From Pseudomonadota bacterium (lineage in GTDB: Bacteria > Pseudomonadota > Alphaproteobacteria > Rhizobiales > Xanthobacteraceae), in the NCBI GenBank assembly GCA_963204905.1, contig CAUJJN010000382.1, positions 25,798-89,797 of the forward strand: DNA of 64,000 nucleotides, read 5' to 3'. The notes beneath the pieces are model-generated. The model saw only the letters and a program-made list of their open reading frames with translations, did not search any database and had not been told where the DNA came from. Each line of letters opens with the position of its first letter. Position 1 is the stretch's first letter. Shown in pieces: positions 16,871 through 27,404 of this stretch. The translations under genes and the position numbers were made by a program.

Positions 16871-17279
16871 GTAACGATATGCAATTTCTCTGTCAAGCGT
16901 TGAGTCTATCGGTCCGCTGGCATGGTTCTCTCTGCCAAGGCTCACACAGAGCATCGACTTCGTGCTCAACGATAATTTTCCCAATACCGGCGCTCGACCT
17001 TGTGAAGCCGCTGCCCTGCGTATTCACCCGCGTGGTACTGACCGACGACGTGGGCAAGGCATTGAACGTGACCTGCATGGAGTTGGCCGAGGCCGACTCC
17101 TTCGAATGAATCGGAACCGTCACGATCGTCGGTCAGTTCCATAGCTTAACCGGGCAAAAGCGACTGCCGCCTCGAATCGGTGGTCCCCGGCATCGCCCCG
17201 GCGCGCTGCTCTTTGGTCCCGTATGGGGCCAGCGCATTCAGCCTTTTCCGATGCAAGCAAATCGACAGGCTGACTTGCG
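16871..17279. other. Intergenic stretch before the stress island
   Basis: Beyond the acd promoter there are only short ORFs (76-97 aa) on both strands without ribosome sites or known motifs. I see no gene here. The paired boxes of the csbD promoter begin at 17280. Confidence 0.5.
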
Positions 17280-17314
17280 GGACAACTTGGCCGCTGGTTT
17301 TTGACATATTGTCC
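17280..17314. promoter_or_regulatory. Paired 13-bp boxes (putative enhancer site) upstream of csbD
   Basis: GGACAACTTGGCC (17280-17292) and TGACATATTGTCC (17302-17314) match the shared pattern GGACA-N3-TGTCC with one arm mismatch each. Starts are 22 bp apart, two helical turns. The second box starts 66 bp before the -24 GG of the sigma-54 promoter. Confidence 0.75.
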
Positions 17315-17366
17315 GCCCACGCCAAACGACACAGCCTAAATTCTTGATTTATCTAGGTTCGCATAT

Positions 17367-17381
17367 TGGCACGTCTGTTGC
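17367..17381 (+). promoter_or_regulatory. Sigma-54 promoter of csbD
   Basis: TGGCACGTCTGTTGC has the -24 GG and -12 GC separated by exactly 10 bp. It lies 82 bp before the csbD start codon. Confidence 0.85.
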
Positions 17382-17463
17382 GTTTGCTTGATGCGATGCG
17401 CGCCGACGCGTGGCACCCGGCACCGCGTCTGTGACGATCAGGCGAGACAACAAGGAGACGAAA

Positions 17464-17670
17464 ATGAACTGGGATCGCATCGAGGGAAATTGGAAAGCCG
17501 CAAAAGGCGCACTCAAGGCAACATGGGGAAAGCTGACCGACAACGATCTCGACGTCATCAATGGCGACAGGGAGCGGTTGGAAGGCAAGCTTCAAGATCT
17601 CTATGGCATTGACAAGGCTCAGGTCCGCAAGGAAGTCGACAAGTGGGCCAAAGAGGCGAACTGGGACTGA
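17464..17670 (+). CDS. CsbD family stress protein
   Basis: 68 aa from MNWDRIEGNWKAAKGALKATWGKLTDNDLDVINGDRERL, a full CsbD-like domain. AAGGAGACGAAA before the ATG sets the start; the longer ORF-track start is not needed. CsbD proteins are small, abundant, helical proteins induced by general stress, with no known enzyme activity. In other alphaproteobacteria they often depend on ECF sigma factors; here the promoter is sigma-54 with paired upstream boxes, which is unusual. Confidence 0.92.
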   Translation: MNWDRIEGNWKAAKGALKATWGKLTDNDLDVINGDRERLEGKLQDLYGIDKAQVRKEVDKWAKEANWD

Positions 17671-17867
17671 ATTCAAGTTTTCCAAACAGCTCCGGCAGTA
17701 GCGGGGCATTCCGTTTTCAATACACCATAAACTCAACATGGGTTCAGCGCTGGCGCATCACTTGGAACGAACGCGATCACCGCCCACGTGATGAAGTATG
17801 TGGAACAAGTGCTTCGCGCCAAGCTGAACCTGGATTTATTGAATCTGAACAAGATATGAGGATCTAA

Positions 17868-18077
17868 ATGTCGAAAGATCACGACGAAGCTTCGCACGGC
17901 TCACAAGACGCGCGCCGTCATAAACTCGACCATCAAGTACGAAACGAGTGGCTTGACAGAGACACTGGCCTCCAGCAGGCGTGGCAGACATCGGGCATGA
18001 CGCGCGATGATTTTATCCGGCACAACGAAGGCATGATCGACAAGGTTATTTCCGCGAATCTTGACCGGGATCGGTAA
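17868..18077 (+). CDS. Small hypothetical protein (69 aa)
   Basis: MSKDHDEASHGSQDARRHKLDHQVRNEWLDRDTGLQQAWQ...; very polar, with no membrane segment or known domain. GAGGATCTAA directly before the ATG is a fair ribosome site. Codon use looks like neighbouring genes. It lies about 200 bp after csbD and may share its sigma-54 transcript. Function unknown. Confidence 0.6.
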   Translation: MSKDHDEASHGSQDARRHKLDHQVRNEWLDRDTGLQQAWQTSGMTRDDFIRHNEGMIDKVISANLDRDR

Positions 18078-18489
18078 TACCTGTCGCTAATTCCTCTGCT
18101 GCGCGCGGCGTGCCGGGGAGGATCGCCGAAACGATCGACAAGGCCGCTTCGTCTCGCGACGCGCTCCAGCGCTAAAGCTGCTCCGCCCGGTGCGAGTCGC
18201 GCCGGGCGTCGCGGTGCTGATGAAAGACAGTCACGGCTATCGCCTCTGCGGCTGGATGAAAGGCTGCGTGACGTTGTGGGCGGCAAGGTCGCGGTTGCAG
18301 CGTACCACTGACCGGCCCTGGAGCTCCGCCGCGGTCGCGCGTACAAAAGCCGGCGGTCGGGACACTCAGCCACCTCACCACCGCTTTGCGCGAAAATCCG
18401 CCGATACCCAATACAATATGGAATTCTGGAATTGTTCTGCCAGAGTGTCTAAGAATTTCAGATACCTGAGGCGAGAGGTCTCCCGAAAC
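18078..18489. other. Leader region upstream of cardiolipin synthase gene
   Basis: About 410 bp. The cls reading frame stays open to 18190 but this part lacks family similarity. TCTGG-N10-CCAGA at 18425-18444 is an inverted repeat. Its GG-N9-GC spacing is wrong for sigma-54, and no GGACA box is nearby. Confidence 0.4.
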
Positions 18490-19950
18490 ATGCTGGCGTG
18501 GCTCGAACTGCCGCTGTTTTTCGTTCACTTGATGGCAGTAGCGCGAGCAATCACCCGCGCGAACAGGGAGCCCGCTGCCCGCGTCGCATGGGTCGCGGTC
18601 ATCATGTTCCTACCGCTGCTCGGCGTCGTTGCCTATCTGCTGCTGGGAGAGACCAACATCGGACGGGAGCGGCTTCGTCGGCTAAAGGCGGCGGAAGATC
18701 GCGTGACGCGTCCTGACGAGACGAGCCATGCGACGGACGCCATTGCCCCCGAAGCGGCTGCGCAGTTCGACCTCTGCGGTTCTATCAATGGATTGGGTCC
18801 CGTGAGTGGCAACCGCATTGCACTTCTCGGCAATCCGGACGCATCGAACACTCACCCGACGCTGGATTCCGACAGCGCGATCGATGCTCTGGTGCAGGAT
18901 ATCGAACGGGCAACGGAGCACGTCCACATCGGTTTCTACATCTGGCTCGACGATGGCAATGGCGGCAAGGTCGCCGACGCTGTAGCTGCTGCCTCACGAC
19001 GAGGCGTGCACTGCCGGGTAATGGTGGATGCGTTGGGGTCCCGCGGCTTTATCCGCGGAAAGCGCTGGAGACAGCTGCGCGGAGCGGGTGTGTCGCTTGT
19101 CGCAACGTTGAACGACATTCCACGTTTGGGGCACCTCGCCGTTGGGCGCCTCGATCTGCGCAACCATCGCAAACTCGTCATTATCGATAACAGCATCGCC
19201 TATTGCGGCAGCCAGAATTGCGCCGACCCAGAATTCCGGATCAAGGCAAAGTACGCGCCCTGGGTGGACATCTTTTTCCGGTGCGAAGGGCCGGTTGTGC
19301 GGCAGGCGCAGTATTTATTTCTGTGCACCTGGACCGCTGAAACCGGCGATCCGCTGGAAGGGCTGGCCGCCGCCCAACCGGCGCCACAACGCTTCGAGCC
19401 GGGAGCGGTGGCGCAGATGTACGGTACCGGGCCGACGACGCCCGGCAATGCGATGTCCGATTCCTTTGTCGGCGCAGTCTATGCCGCGCGCAAGGAGCTC
19501 GTCATCACGACACCTTATTTCGTGCCGGACGAGGCTGTCTTGCGCGCTCTATGCGCGGCCCCGCGCCGAGGTGTGGCGACCACGATCGTCTTTCCCGAGC
19601 GCAACGATTCATGGCTGGTGGGAAATTCCAGCCGCAGTTGCTACGCGGATCTGCTCGTCAATGGTGTGGACATCTACGAATATTCGTTGGGGTTGCTGCA
19701 CACAAAATCAATTACTATCGACGGCAAGATCGCCCTGGTCGGGTCGGCCAACATGGACCGACGCAGCATGCAGCTCAACTTCGAGAACAACATGCTAGTG
19801 GCGGATGAGGTGGTCGCCGCCGCCGTTCGCGCGCGACAGCAGAGTTATCTTGGCGTGTCACGGCCAATCGCGCTCGCCACCGTCAAGGCTTGGCCATTCC
19901 ATAAACGGCTCGTGCAGAATGCGGTGGGCATGACGGCGCCGGTGCTCTGA
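18490..19950 (+). CDS. cls: Cardiolipin synthase (phospholipase D superfamily)
   Basis: 486 aa from MLAWLELPLFFVHLMAVARAI; the ORF track runs 100 codons longer, but only from here does it match Cls proteins. Two N-terminal membrane helices (FFVHLMAVARAI and VAWVAVIMFLPLLGVVAYLLLG) precede two HKD sites: HRKLVIIDNSIAYCGSQN (~235-250) and HTKSITIDGKIALVGSANMD (~415-435). The enzyme joins phosphatidylglycerol units to cardiolipin in the inner membrane. Cardiolipin increase is a common envelope-stress response, which fits the surrounding genes. A GAGAGG motif lies about 12 nt upstream. Confidence 0.9.
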   Translation: MLAWLELPLFFVHLMAVARAITRANREPAARVAWVAVIMFLPLLGVVAYLLLGETNIGRERLRRLKAAEDRVTRPDETSHATDAIAPEAAAQFDLCGSINGLGPVSGNRIALLGNPDASNTHPTLDSDSAIDALVQDIERATEHVHIGFYIWLDDGNGGKVADAVAAASRRGVHCRVMVDALGSRGFIRGKRWRQLRGAGVSLVATLNDIPRLGHLAVGRLDLRNHRKLVIIDNSIAYCGSQNCADPEFRIKAKYAPWVDIFFRCEGPVVRQAQYLFLCTWTAETGDPLEGLAAAQPAPQRFEPGAVAQMYGTGPTTPGNAMSDSFVGAVYAARKELVITTPYFVPDEAVLRALCAAPRRGVATTIVFPERNDSWLVGNSSRSCYADLLVNGVDIYEYSLGLLHTKSITIDGKIALVGSANMDRRSMQLNFENNMLVADEVVAAAVRARQQSYLGVSRPIALATVKAWPFHKRLVQNAVGMTAPVL

Positions 19951-20015
19951 CCGGAGAGCCTTTGTAGGCATCGGAACAATTTCCACCAGCGGTCTTTCAA
20001 TGGGGAAGCGGTCTT

Positions 20016-20372
20016 ATGAATGATGGGCACACTGGGAACGACAATCGGTTGGGGAGCCAGCGCGACGCGGATTTGAGCAAGCGGCTTCACCACCTCGAGG
20101 AAAAGCTTGCAAAGACGAAAGCCGACCAGGAGCAAGCCCGCTCTGACGACGGCGCAGCGAGCTCGTCAACATCCGGTTCGGCCATGGCGTATGGTTTGCG
20201 CTTGTCGTCGGAGTTCGTCGCCAGTGTCTTGGTTGGCGCCTCCCTCGGCTGGGTGATGGATCATTTCCTCCCGACATCCCCATGGGGTTTGATTGCCTTT
20301 TTCCTTCTCGGCTTCCTCGCCGGACTGCTTAACCTCGTGAGGGAGACCCAGCGTCGATCAACTCGGCCATGA
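20016..20372 (+). CDS. AtpI-like protein (ATP synthase protein I family)
   Basis: 118 aa: a charged, coiled-coil-like N-terminus (~1-55), then two membrane helices (ASVLVGASLGWVMDHFL and WGLIAFFLLGFLAGLLNLV). This is the usual layout of AtpI, proposed to help c-ring assembly or magnesium uptake. AtpI normally sits at the head of the F0 operon; here it is an orphan 65 bp after cls with no ATP synthase genes around. A duplicated stress-linked copy is the likely reading. Confidence 0.8.
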   Translation: MNDGHTGNDNRLGSQRDADLSKRLHHLEEKLAKTKADQEQARSDDGAASSSTSGSAMAYGLRLSSEFVASVLVGASLGWVMDHFLPTSPWGLIAFFLLGFLAGLLNLVRETQRRSTRP

Positions 20373-20493
20373 GGGAATTGTCAGGCTTACACGTTCGAGC
20401 GAGGCGCCGGAGTCGCGGCGCGTCGGCCGATATCAGGCCAAATTCTGAGGAACATAATTTCAAGCACCTAAGGCCCGCCGCCATGCCACGCCC

Positions 20494-20528
20494 GGTCATT
20501 TTGTCCATCTGAGCAGGACAGATTGTCC
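20494..20528. promoter_or_regulatory. Paired boxes upstream of the YdeP-type oxidoreductase gene
   Basis: GGTCATTTTGTCC (20494-20506) and GGACAGATTGTCC (20516-20528) start 22 bp apart; the second is a perfect inverted repeat. Unlike the other sites, no GG-N10-GC sigma-54 element follows at +66. Instead a TATAAT lies at 20543-20548. Confidence 0.7.
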
Positions 20529-20542
20529 ATAGATATCAATGA

Positions 20543-20548
20543 TATAAT
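20543..20548 (+). promoter_or_regulatory. Possible sigma-70 -10 element (TATAAT)
   Basis: Consensus TATAAT in a very AT-rich stretch, 14 bp after the second box. A good -35 at normal spacing is missing, so the box-binding protein may stand in for it (class II-like activation) or block it. Confidence 0.35.
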
Positions 20549-20593
20549 AAATTATCATGGAGGCAGAAGAATTTACAACATGGGAACTTGGCC

Positions 20594-22861
20594 ATGGCGG
20601 ACGGCAAGGCGCGGTTCAAGACTTACAATCACCCCGCCGGGGGCTGGGGCGCGGCGGCGGCCACGACGAAGATCCTTCTCGAGCAGAGTGTTGTGACCAA
20701 GGGGTCGCGGGCCCTCCTCTCGATGAACCAGCCCGGCGGGTTCAAATGTCCGAGTTGCGCCTTTCCCGATGCCGAATGCAAGAAGACACTCGATTTCTGC
20801 GAGAACGGCGCCAAGGCGCTGGCATTCGAGGCGACGAAATTCCGTGTGACGCGCGAATTCTTCGAACAGCACACCGTTTCCGAGCTGATGGAGCAATCGG
20901 ACCATTGGCTCGAGATGCAGGGGCGTCTCACCGAACCGATGCGCTATGATGCTGCCTCGGACCGGTACGTTCCCTGCAGTTGGGACGATGCCTTCGCGCT
21001 GATCAGCGAGCATCTGCGAGCTCTCGAAAGTCCACATCACGCGGAATTCTACACGTCTGGCCGCACGCCGAACGAAGCAGCCTTCCTCTATTCGATTTTC
21101 GTGCGCGAATTCGGGACGAACAATTTCCCTGACTGCTCGAACATGTGCCACGAGCCGACCAGCCGCGGCCTGCCGCCGTCGATCGGCATCGGCAAGGGCA
21201 CCGTGATCCTGGAGGACTTCGACCACGCCGAAGCGATCTTCGTGATCGGCCAGAACACTGGCACGAACTCGCCGCGCATGATGAGCAATCTGGTCGAGGC
21301 GCGCAAACGCGGCGCACCAATCGTCGCCGTCAATCCGATGCCGGAGCGCGCTTTGGTGCGCTTCGCCGACCCGCAGGATGTCATCCAGATGGCAACCTTT
21401 GGTTCAACCAAGATCGCCAGCGAATTCGTCCACATCAAGATCGGCGGCGACCTCGCCCTGGTGAAGGGCATGATGAAGGTGATCTTCGAACGAGAAGCGT
21501 CCGGCGAACAGATCATCGACTGGGACTTCATCCGCGAGCATACAGTTGGCCTGGAGCCGATCCGCGCGGATGCCATCGCGCAGACATGGCGGGAACTGGA
21601 GCAGGCATCGGGGGTCGCGGAAGAACAGATTCGCCGCTGCGCTGAAATCTACATCCGCTCCAACGCGACGATGATCTGCTATGGCATGGGCATCACCCAG
21701 CACCAGGAAGGATCGCGCCTGGTGCAGCAGCTGGTGAATCTGCTCCTGCTCAAGGGAAATTTCGGCAGGCCGGGTGCCGGCATTGCCCCCATTCGCGGGC
21801 ATTCCAACGTGCAGGGTGATCGGACAGTCGGCATCGACGAACAGCCAAGCCAGGCTTATCTCGACCGCATTCGCGACGTATTCGGCTTTGAGCCGCCCCG
21901 AGCTCATGGCCATCACACCGTCGAGACCGTGGCCGCGGCGGTGGCGGGGACGGCCAAGGTGTTCATCGGCCTGGGCGGTAATTTTGTTCGCGCGGTCCCT
22001 GACACCGAGCGCTCCTACGCCGCGATGCGCCAGCTCGCTCTCACTGTTGCGATCACCACCAAGCTCAATCGCGGACATCTGGTCCACGGCCGCGATGCCT
22101 TGATGTTGCCGGTCATCGCTCGCTCGGAGATGATCTCGACTGGCGCCGGCGAACAGTTCGTGACGATCGAGGATTCCATGTCGAATGTCACCGCGTCGCG
22201 TGGCGTGCTGACGCCAGCAAGCCCGCACCTCTTGCCGGAAGTGGAAATCGTGTGCCGGATGGCGCTCGCCACCCTGCCGGGGAGCAAGGTGGACTGGAAG
22301 AGCTATATCGATGATTACGAACTGATCCGTGACAAGATCGCGGAGGTTTATCCGGAGATTTACAGCGACTTCTCAGAGCGCATCAAGAACCCGAGAGGCT
22401 TTCATCTCGATATCCCGCCGCGCCGCCGGGTCTGGCCGACACCAAACGGCAAGGCGAATTTCCAGCCGCTACCTGGCCTCGAAGTGAATGTGCCAGTTGC
22501 CGATCCGGCGATGCTTCGTCTTGCGACGGTGCGCTCGCACGATCAGTTCAACACGACGATCTATAGTAACAACGACCGTTATCGCGGGGTCTACAATGAC
22601 CGCATGATCGTCTTCATGAATGCCGACGACCGCGCCGAGCGCGGGCTTGCGAGCGGCGCCAGCGTGGCGATGGAGACGATCAGCAACGATGGCGTGCAGA
22701 GGCGCGTCGATGGGCTGACAGTGCTCGACTATCCAATGCCGCGCGGCTCGATCGCCGGATATTACCCGGAACTTAATCCGCTCCTGCCACTCGACTACTA
22801 CGACAAGATCAGCGGCACACCAGCCGCGAAGTCGATCCCTGTGCGCGTTATCGCCGCGTAA
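20594..22861 (+). CDS. FdhF/YdeP family molybdopterin oxidoreductase (formate dehydrogenase-like)
   Basis: About 755 aa from MADGKARFKTYNHPAGGWGA; the ORF-track start is a TTG two codons earlier. The opening and PGGFKCPSCAFPD match the YdeP group. Residues ~180-190 (DCSNMCHEPTS) hold a Cys as likely molybdenum ligand; no selenocysteine codon is present. Later blocks VIGQNTGTNSPRMM, AVNPMPERALVRFADP, GRPGAGIAPIRGHSNVQGDRTVGI and the C-terminal NDRYRGVYNDRMIVFMN fit molybdopterin guanine dinucleotide binding. YdeP is linked to acid resistance in E. coli, but its substrate is unknown. The paired GGACA boxes upstream place it in the proposed regulon. Confidence 0.87.
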   Translation: MADGKARFKTYNHPAGGWGAAAATTKILLEQSVVTKGSRALLSMNQPGGFKCPSCAFPDAECKKTLDFCENGAKALAFEATKFRVTREFFEQHTVSELMEQSDHWLEMQGRLTEPMRYDAASDRYVPCSWDDAFALISEHLRALESPHHAEFYTSGRTPNEAAFLYSIFVREFGTNNFPDCSNMCHEPTSRGLPPSIGIGKGTVILEDFDHAEAIFVIGQNTGTNSPRMMSNLVEARKRGAPIVAVNPMPERALVRFADPQDVIQMATFGSTKIASEFVHIKIGGDLALVKGMMKVIFEREASGEQIIDWDFIREHTVGLEPIRADAIAQTWRELEQASGVAEEQIRRCAEIYIRSNATMICYGMGITQHQEGSRLVQQLVNLLLLKGNFGRPGAGIAPIRGHSNVQGDRTVGIDEQPSQAYLDRIRDVFGFEPPRAHGHHTVETVAAAVAGTAKVFIGLGGNFVRAVPDTERSYAAMRQLALTVAITTKLNRGHLVHGRDALMLPVIARSEMISTGAGEQFVTIEDSMSNVTASRGVLTPASPHLLPEVEIVCRMALATLPGSKVDWKSYIDDYELIRDKIAEVYPEIYSDFSERIKNPRGFHLDIPPRRRVWPTPNGKANFQPLPGLEVNVPVADPAMLRLATVRSHDQFNTTIYSNNDRYRGVYNDRMIVFMNADDRAERGLASGASVAMETISNDGVQRRVDGLTVLDYPMPRGSIAGYYPELNPLLPLDYYDKISGTPAAKSIPVRVIAA

Positions 22862-23126
22862 GACGGCGACGCGCCTGGCAGCACGTCGGCATTGCGCGCG
22901 CTTGAGAATTTGTAACCGCAGCTCCGGCTTCATCGGCCGACATGTCGCCGGGATCGCGCCTGCTGGAAAGCGCCGTGGTCTGTTGACTCGATGGCGAGGG
23001 CATTCAATTGTTCGCCGAGATCGACCGCGATTACTTCACGATGATTACTTCACGATCATGGGTCTGCCATGGCTTGTGGTCCTTGGCGAGTTGCCGCGCC
23101 TAAGAGCTGTCCACTGTTGAGTGGGC
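22862..23126. other. Intergenic stretch between YdeP-type gene and grpE promoter region
   Basis: Only short ORFs without support. With the promoter and leader (23127-23390) the gap totals about 530 bp. No terminator with a T-tract was found. Confidence 0.4.
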
Positions 23127-23162
23127 GGTCATTTTGTCCGTCTGATGTTGGACAACTTGACC
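23127..23162. promoter_or_regulatory. Paired boxes upstream of grpE
   Basis: GGTCATTTTGTCC (23127-23139) and GGACAACTTGACC (23150-23162), starts 23 bp apart. The second box starts 66 bp before the -24 GG. Confidence 0.78.
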
Positions 23163-23214
23163 ATGCATTGCCGTTGCCGAGCGGCAGAGCATTGAAATCG
23201 CGCATCTTTCGATC

Positions 23215-23229
23215 TGGCACGCTGATTGC
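23215..23229 (+). promoter_or_regulatory. Sigma-54 promoter of grpE
   Basis: TGGCACGCTGATTGC, with GG and GC separated by 10 bp. It lies about 160 bp before the grpE start. Confidence 0.85.
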
Positions 23230-23390
23230 GTTCGCTTTGAACGGAATACGCAGCGCGCCGGCGCAAAGTGACGGATGAAGTACGAGGCAATGAAGCCGCG
23301 CCTTGCACAAGGCGCTATGGCCATCGTTCTCGATGGCGCACTGAGGGCGTCGCGCAAAATGCCCGGCAATCGTGACAATAGAGGCTCGCC

Positions 23391-24041
23391 ATGACAAACA
23401 ATTCACCGCCGCACCGTGCAGACCGCCGCTCGCAAAATGACCCCGATGGGGACAAGCCGTCTCACGCTACTGACCCTGCCGCAGCCCTGAAGCCCGAAGC
23501 TGACAACGCAGCCGCTGCGTCGGAAGCCAAGGCCGCACCTGCCGGCGCTGAGGCGGGCGGGGCCGCGGAAGATGCACACGAGCTTACCGCGCGCCTCCAG
23601 GCCGAAAACGCGAACCTGAAAGATCGCTTGCTGCGCGCCCTGGCGGAGGCCGAAAACGTCCGGCGTCGCTCCGAGCGCGATTTGAACGACATGCGCCAAT
23701 ACGCGGTGACGAAGCTTGCCGGCGACATGGCGAATGTTGCCAACAATCTGGAGCGTGCCTTGAGCAGTTTGCCGTCGGAGCTTCGCGCCGGTGAAGGTGC
23801 GCTCAAGACTTTCGTGGAAGGTGTCGAACTCACGGAGAAAGAACTTATCCGCTCGCTCGAAGCGCATGGTGTCAAAAAGATCGACCCAACGGGAACGCGC
23901 TTCGATCCGAATCTCCACGAAGCCTTGTTCACCGTTCAGGATCCGTCTGTCCCGAGCGGAACGGTTACGACCGTGGTTCAGCCTGGCTATACGATCGGGT
24001 CGCGCCCGTTGAGGCCAGCCAAGGTTGGTGTCGCGAGCTAA
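23391..24041 (+). CDS. grpE: GrpE nucleotide exchange factor (island copy)
   Basis: 216 aa. A disordered, Ala-rich N-terminus (~1-65) is followed by a coiled-coil segment (LQAENANLKDRLLRALAEAENVRRRSERDL) and the GrpE head with VEGVELTEKELIRSLEAHGVKKIDPTGTRFDPNLHEALF and GYTIGSRPLRPAKVGVA. GrpE releases ADP from DnaK. The gene is next to dnaK but has its own sigma-54 promoter and paired boxes. Housekeeping grpE in this bacterial group is normally elsewhere and heat-shock controlled, so this is probably a second copy. Confidence 0.93.
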   Translation: MTNNSPPHRADRRSQNDPDGDKPSHATDPAAALKPEADNAAAASEAKAAPAGAEAGGAAEDAHELTARLQAENANLKDRLLRALAEAENVRRRSERDLNDMRQYAVTKLAGDMANVANNLERALSSLPSELRAGEGALKTFVEGVELTEKELIRSLEAHGVKKIDPTGTRFDPNLHEALFTVQDPSVPSGTVTTVVQPGYTIGSRPLRPAKVGVAS

Positions 24042-24196
24042 GCACGCGACGTACCGGCCAGGAATCTTACCAGCCACCTGTGGTCAGGCCTGCGGCAGGG
24101 GGCGCCCGAAAGCCGGTAAATCACGATGTATCCAATCGGCCCGAACCGCCCCCCTGTCCCTGATTGTTTCCAATCTTTCTTAAGCCTTCACCCGAA
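24042..24196. other. Intergenic sequence between grpE and the dnaK control region
   Basis: About 155 bp with no ORF of note and no clear terminator. The dnaK control region follows at 24197, with a leader of about 320 nt between its predicted transcription start and dnaK that holds no supported gene. Confidence 0.4.
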
Positions 24197-24232
24197 GGAC
24201 ATTTTGTCTTTGAGGCTTTGGACAACTTGTCT
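24197..24232. promoter_or_regulatory. Paired boxes upstream of dnaK
   Basis: GGACATTTTGTCT (24197-24209) and GGACAACTTGTCT (24220-24232), starts 23 bp apart; each deviates from GGACA-N3-TGTCC only in the last base. The second box starts 66 bp before the -24 GG, exactly as at csbD and grpE. Confidence 0.8.
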
Positions 24233-24284
24233 CGGGTTTGCTGAACTCTCGACTTAACCCTTTGAATTTTCGCCGCTTTGGAAC

Positions 24285-24299
24285 TGGCACATGTGTTGC
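24285..24299 (+). promoter_or_regulatory. Sigma-54 promoter of dnaK
   Basis: TGGCACATGTGTTGC with correct GG-N10-GC spacing. It implies a 5' leader of roughly 320 nt before the GTG start of dnaK. Confidence 0.85.
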
Positions 24300-24632
24300 T
24301 CTTTCTCTTCCGCGCAACAGCACGAGCAACCCGTCAAGAAAAGCAGCAGGCGGCGACAGATGGCGAGATTTCCTACAATCCTTGGGCAAGTTGGCGACAG
24401 CATTCTGCGAAATCACGCGTCGAAGGCACTCTTCCACACGCCCTTCGTCCACGCGCCCTTCGCGTAGAGCGCGTCTGCTTGCATTGGGGTCGGGCGTCAA
24501 TCGGCCGGCCTGTTTTTCGAGCGATCAGCGATCTCCACCAACTCCATCGCCAGTCGCTCTTGTTCGGAGAAGTTCCCGAATTCAACCACAAAGATCCACA
24601 AAGCTAGAGCAGTTTTTTCAGAGGAGCATGGC

Positions 24633-26525
<1,893 letters not shown>

Positions 26526-26547
26526 CGACAAAGCAATGCCGAAACTT

Positions 26548-26601
26548 CCAAACCGAGGAGGCATCCAGTTGTTTCAACAACTCGCAACCTCCCCGGTTTG
26601 G
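26548..26601. terminator. Long stem-loop after dnaK
   Basis: CCAAACCGAGGAGG (26548-26561) pairs with CCTCCCCGGTTTGG (26588-26601) with one mismatch, and AGTTGTT/AACAACT form an inner hairpin. No T-tract follows, so it may act as an mRNA-stabilising or rho-assisted element instead of a classic terminator. Confidence 0.5.
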
Positions 26602-26667
26602 CCACGACCTCGAAAAGCAATTTTCCCTGGAGGCATGGCGCCTTCAGATTACCCGGAGCGTATCCTT

Positions 26668-27171
26668 ATGAAACGATACTACTCGACCGCCGCTATGCTC
26701 GCGCTTGGAACAATGCTGAGTGCACTCGGCTCAACTGCGCATGCGCAGCAATCGGCCCCTCCGCCCGTGCAGAAGGTGCAGGTCGGCGTGCTTGAATGCA
26801 AAGGCGGCCCGACCATTGGATTCATCGTCGGCGCGGTTACCAATCTCGCCTGCGTCTTGCGCATCAACGGGGTACCCGAAGACTACTACATCGCGACGAT
26901 TCAGAAGGTCGGCATCGACATCGGCATTACCGAGAGCACCGCGCTCGCATGGGCAGTGTTTGCCCCCGTCGCCCAGCCCGGCCGCGGTGATATCGCGGGG
27001 ACCTATACCGGCGTCGATGCCATGGCTGCAGCAGTCGTCGGAGTAGGCGGCAATGTGCTTCTGGGTGGTTCGAACAACAGCATTGCGCTACAGCCTGTCA
27101 GCGTGGAAGCTACAACCGGCGTGATCATCGCCGCAGGGCTGGAGAGCATGACCCTTCAGCCAGGTCGTTGA
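26668..27171 (+). CDS. DUF992 domain-containing exported protein
   Basis: 167 aa from MKRYYSTAAMLALGTMLSALGSTAHAQQ, a signal peptide with an AHA-Q cleavage site; GGAG precedes the ATG by 8 nt. The mature part VQVGVLECKGGPTIGFIVGAVTNLACVLRINGVPEDYY and GVGGNVLLGGSNNSIALQPVSVEATTG is the DUF992 fold, with two Cys likely forming a disulfide. Function unknown; these periplasmic proteins are frequent in rhizobiales. It sits inside the chaperone block, between dnaK and cbpA. Confidence 0.85.
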   Translation: MKRYYSTAAMLALGTMLSALGSTAHAQQSAPPPVQKVQVGVLECKGGPTIGFIVGAVTNLACVLRINGVPEDYYIATIQKVGIDIGITESTALAWAVFAPVAQPGRGDIAGTYTGVDAMAAAVVGVGGNVLLGGSNNSIALQPVSVEATTGVIIAAGLESMTLQPGR

Positions 27172-27188
27172 TACCGCGGGGCACCGCA

Positions 27189-27224
27189 GGTCGGGCTGGG
27201 GCGAACGATGTTCCTGGCCCGACC
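27189..27224 (+). terminator. Stem-loop after the DUF992 gene
   Basis: GGTCGGGC and GCCCGACC form a perfect 8-bp stem with a 20-nt loop starting 18 bp after the stop codon. No T-tract follows; a weak or rho-assisted terminator is possible. Confidence 0.4.
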
Positions 27225-27404
27225 GCCGAACAGATACTCGTTCTCGGCGAGGCAACTACGTCTTTTCGATCGCCATAGACCCGCAGGCATGGGAGCAGGA
27301 CACGGAGAAGCCAATTGAACATCCTGATGATCGAACCCACGCGGCGACATGCGGACAAACAATGCCGGCGCGAACATCCCATGCTTTGGTTCGGGGGACA
27401 GTGA

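Noticed and set aside
17643-17867. 74-aa ORF after csbD
   Set aside because: It overlaps the csbD end in another frame, has no ribosome site, and the following 69-aa ORF is better supported.
18425-18444. Possible sigma-54 promoter before cls
   Set aside because: GG to GC spacing is 9 instead of 10 bp, the -24 block lacks GCAC, and no GGACA boxes are nearby.
20594-22861. Selenocysteine-containing formate dehydrogenase
   Set aside because: The ligand position is a Cys codon and no in-frame TGA with a following hairpin is present.
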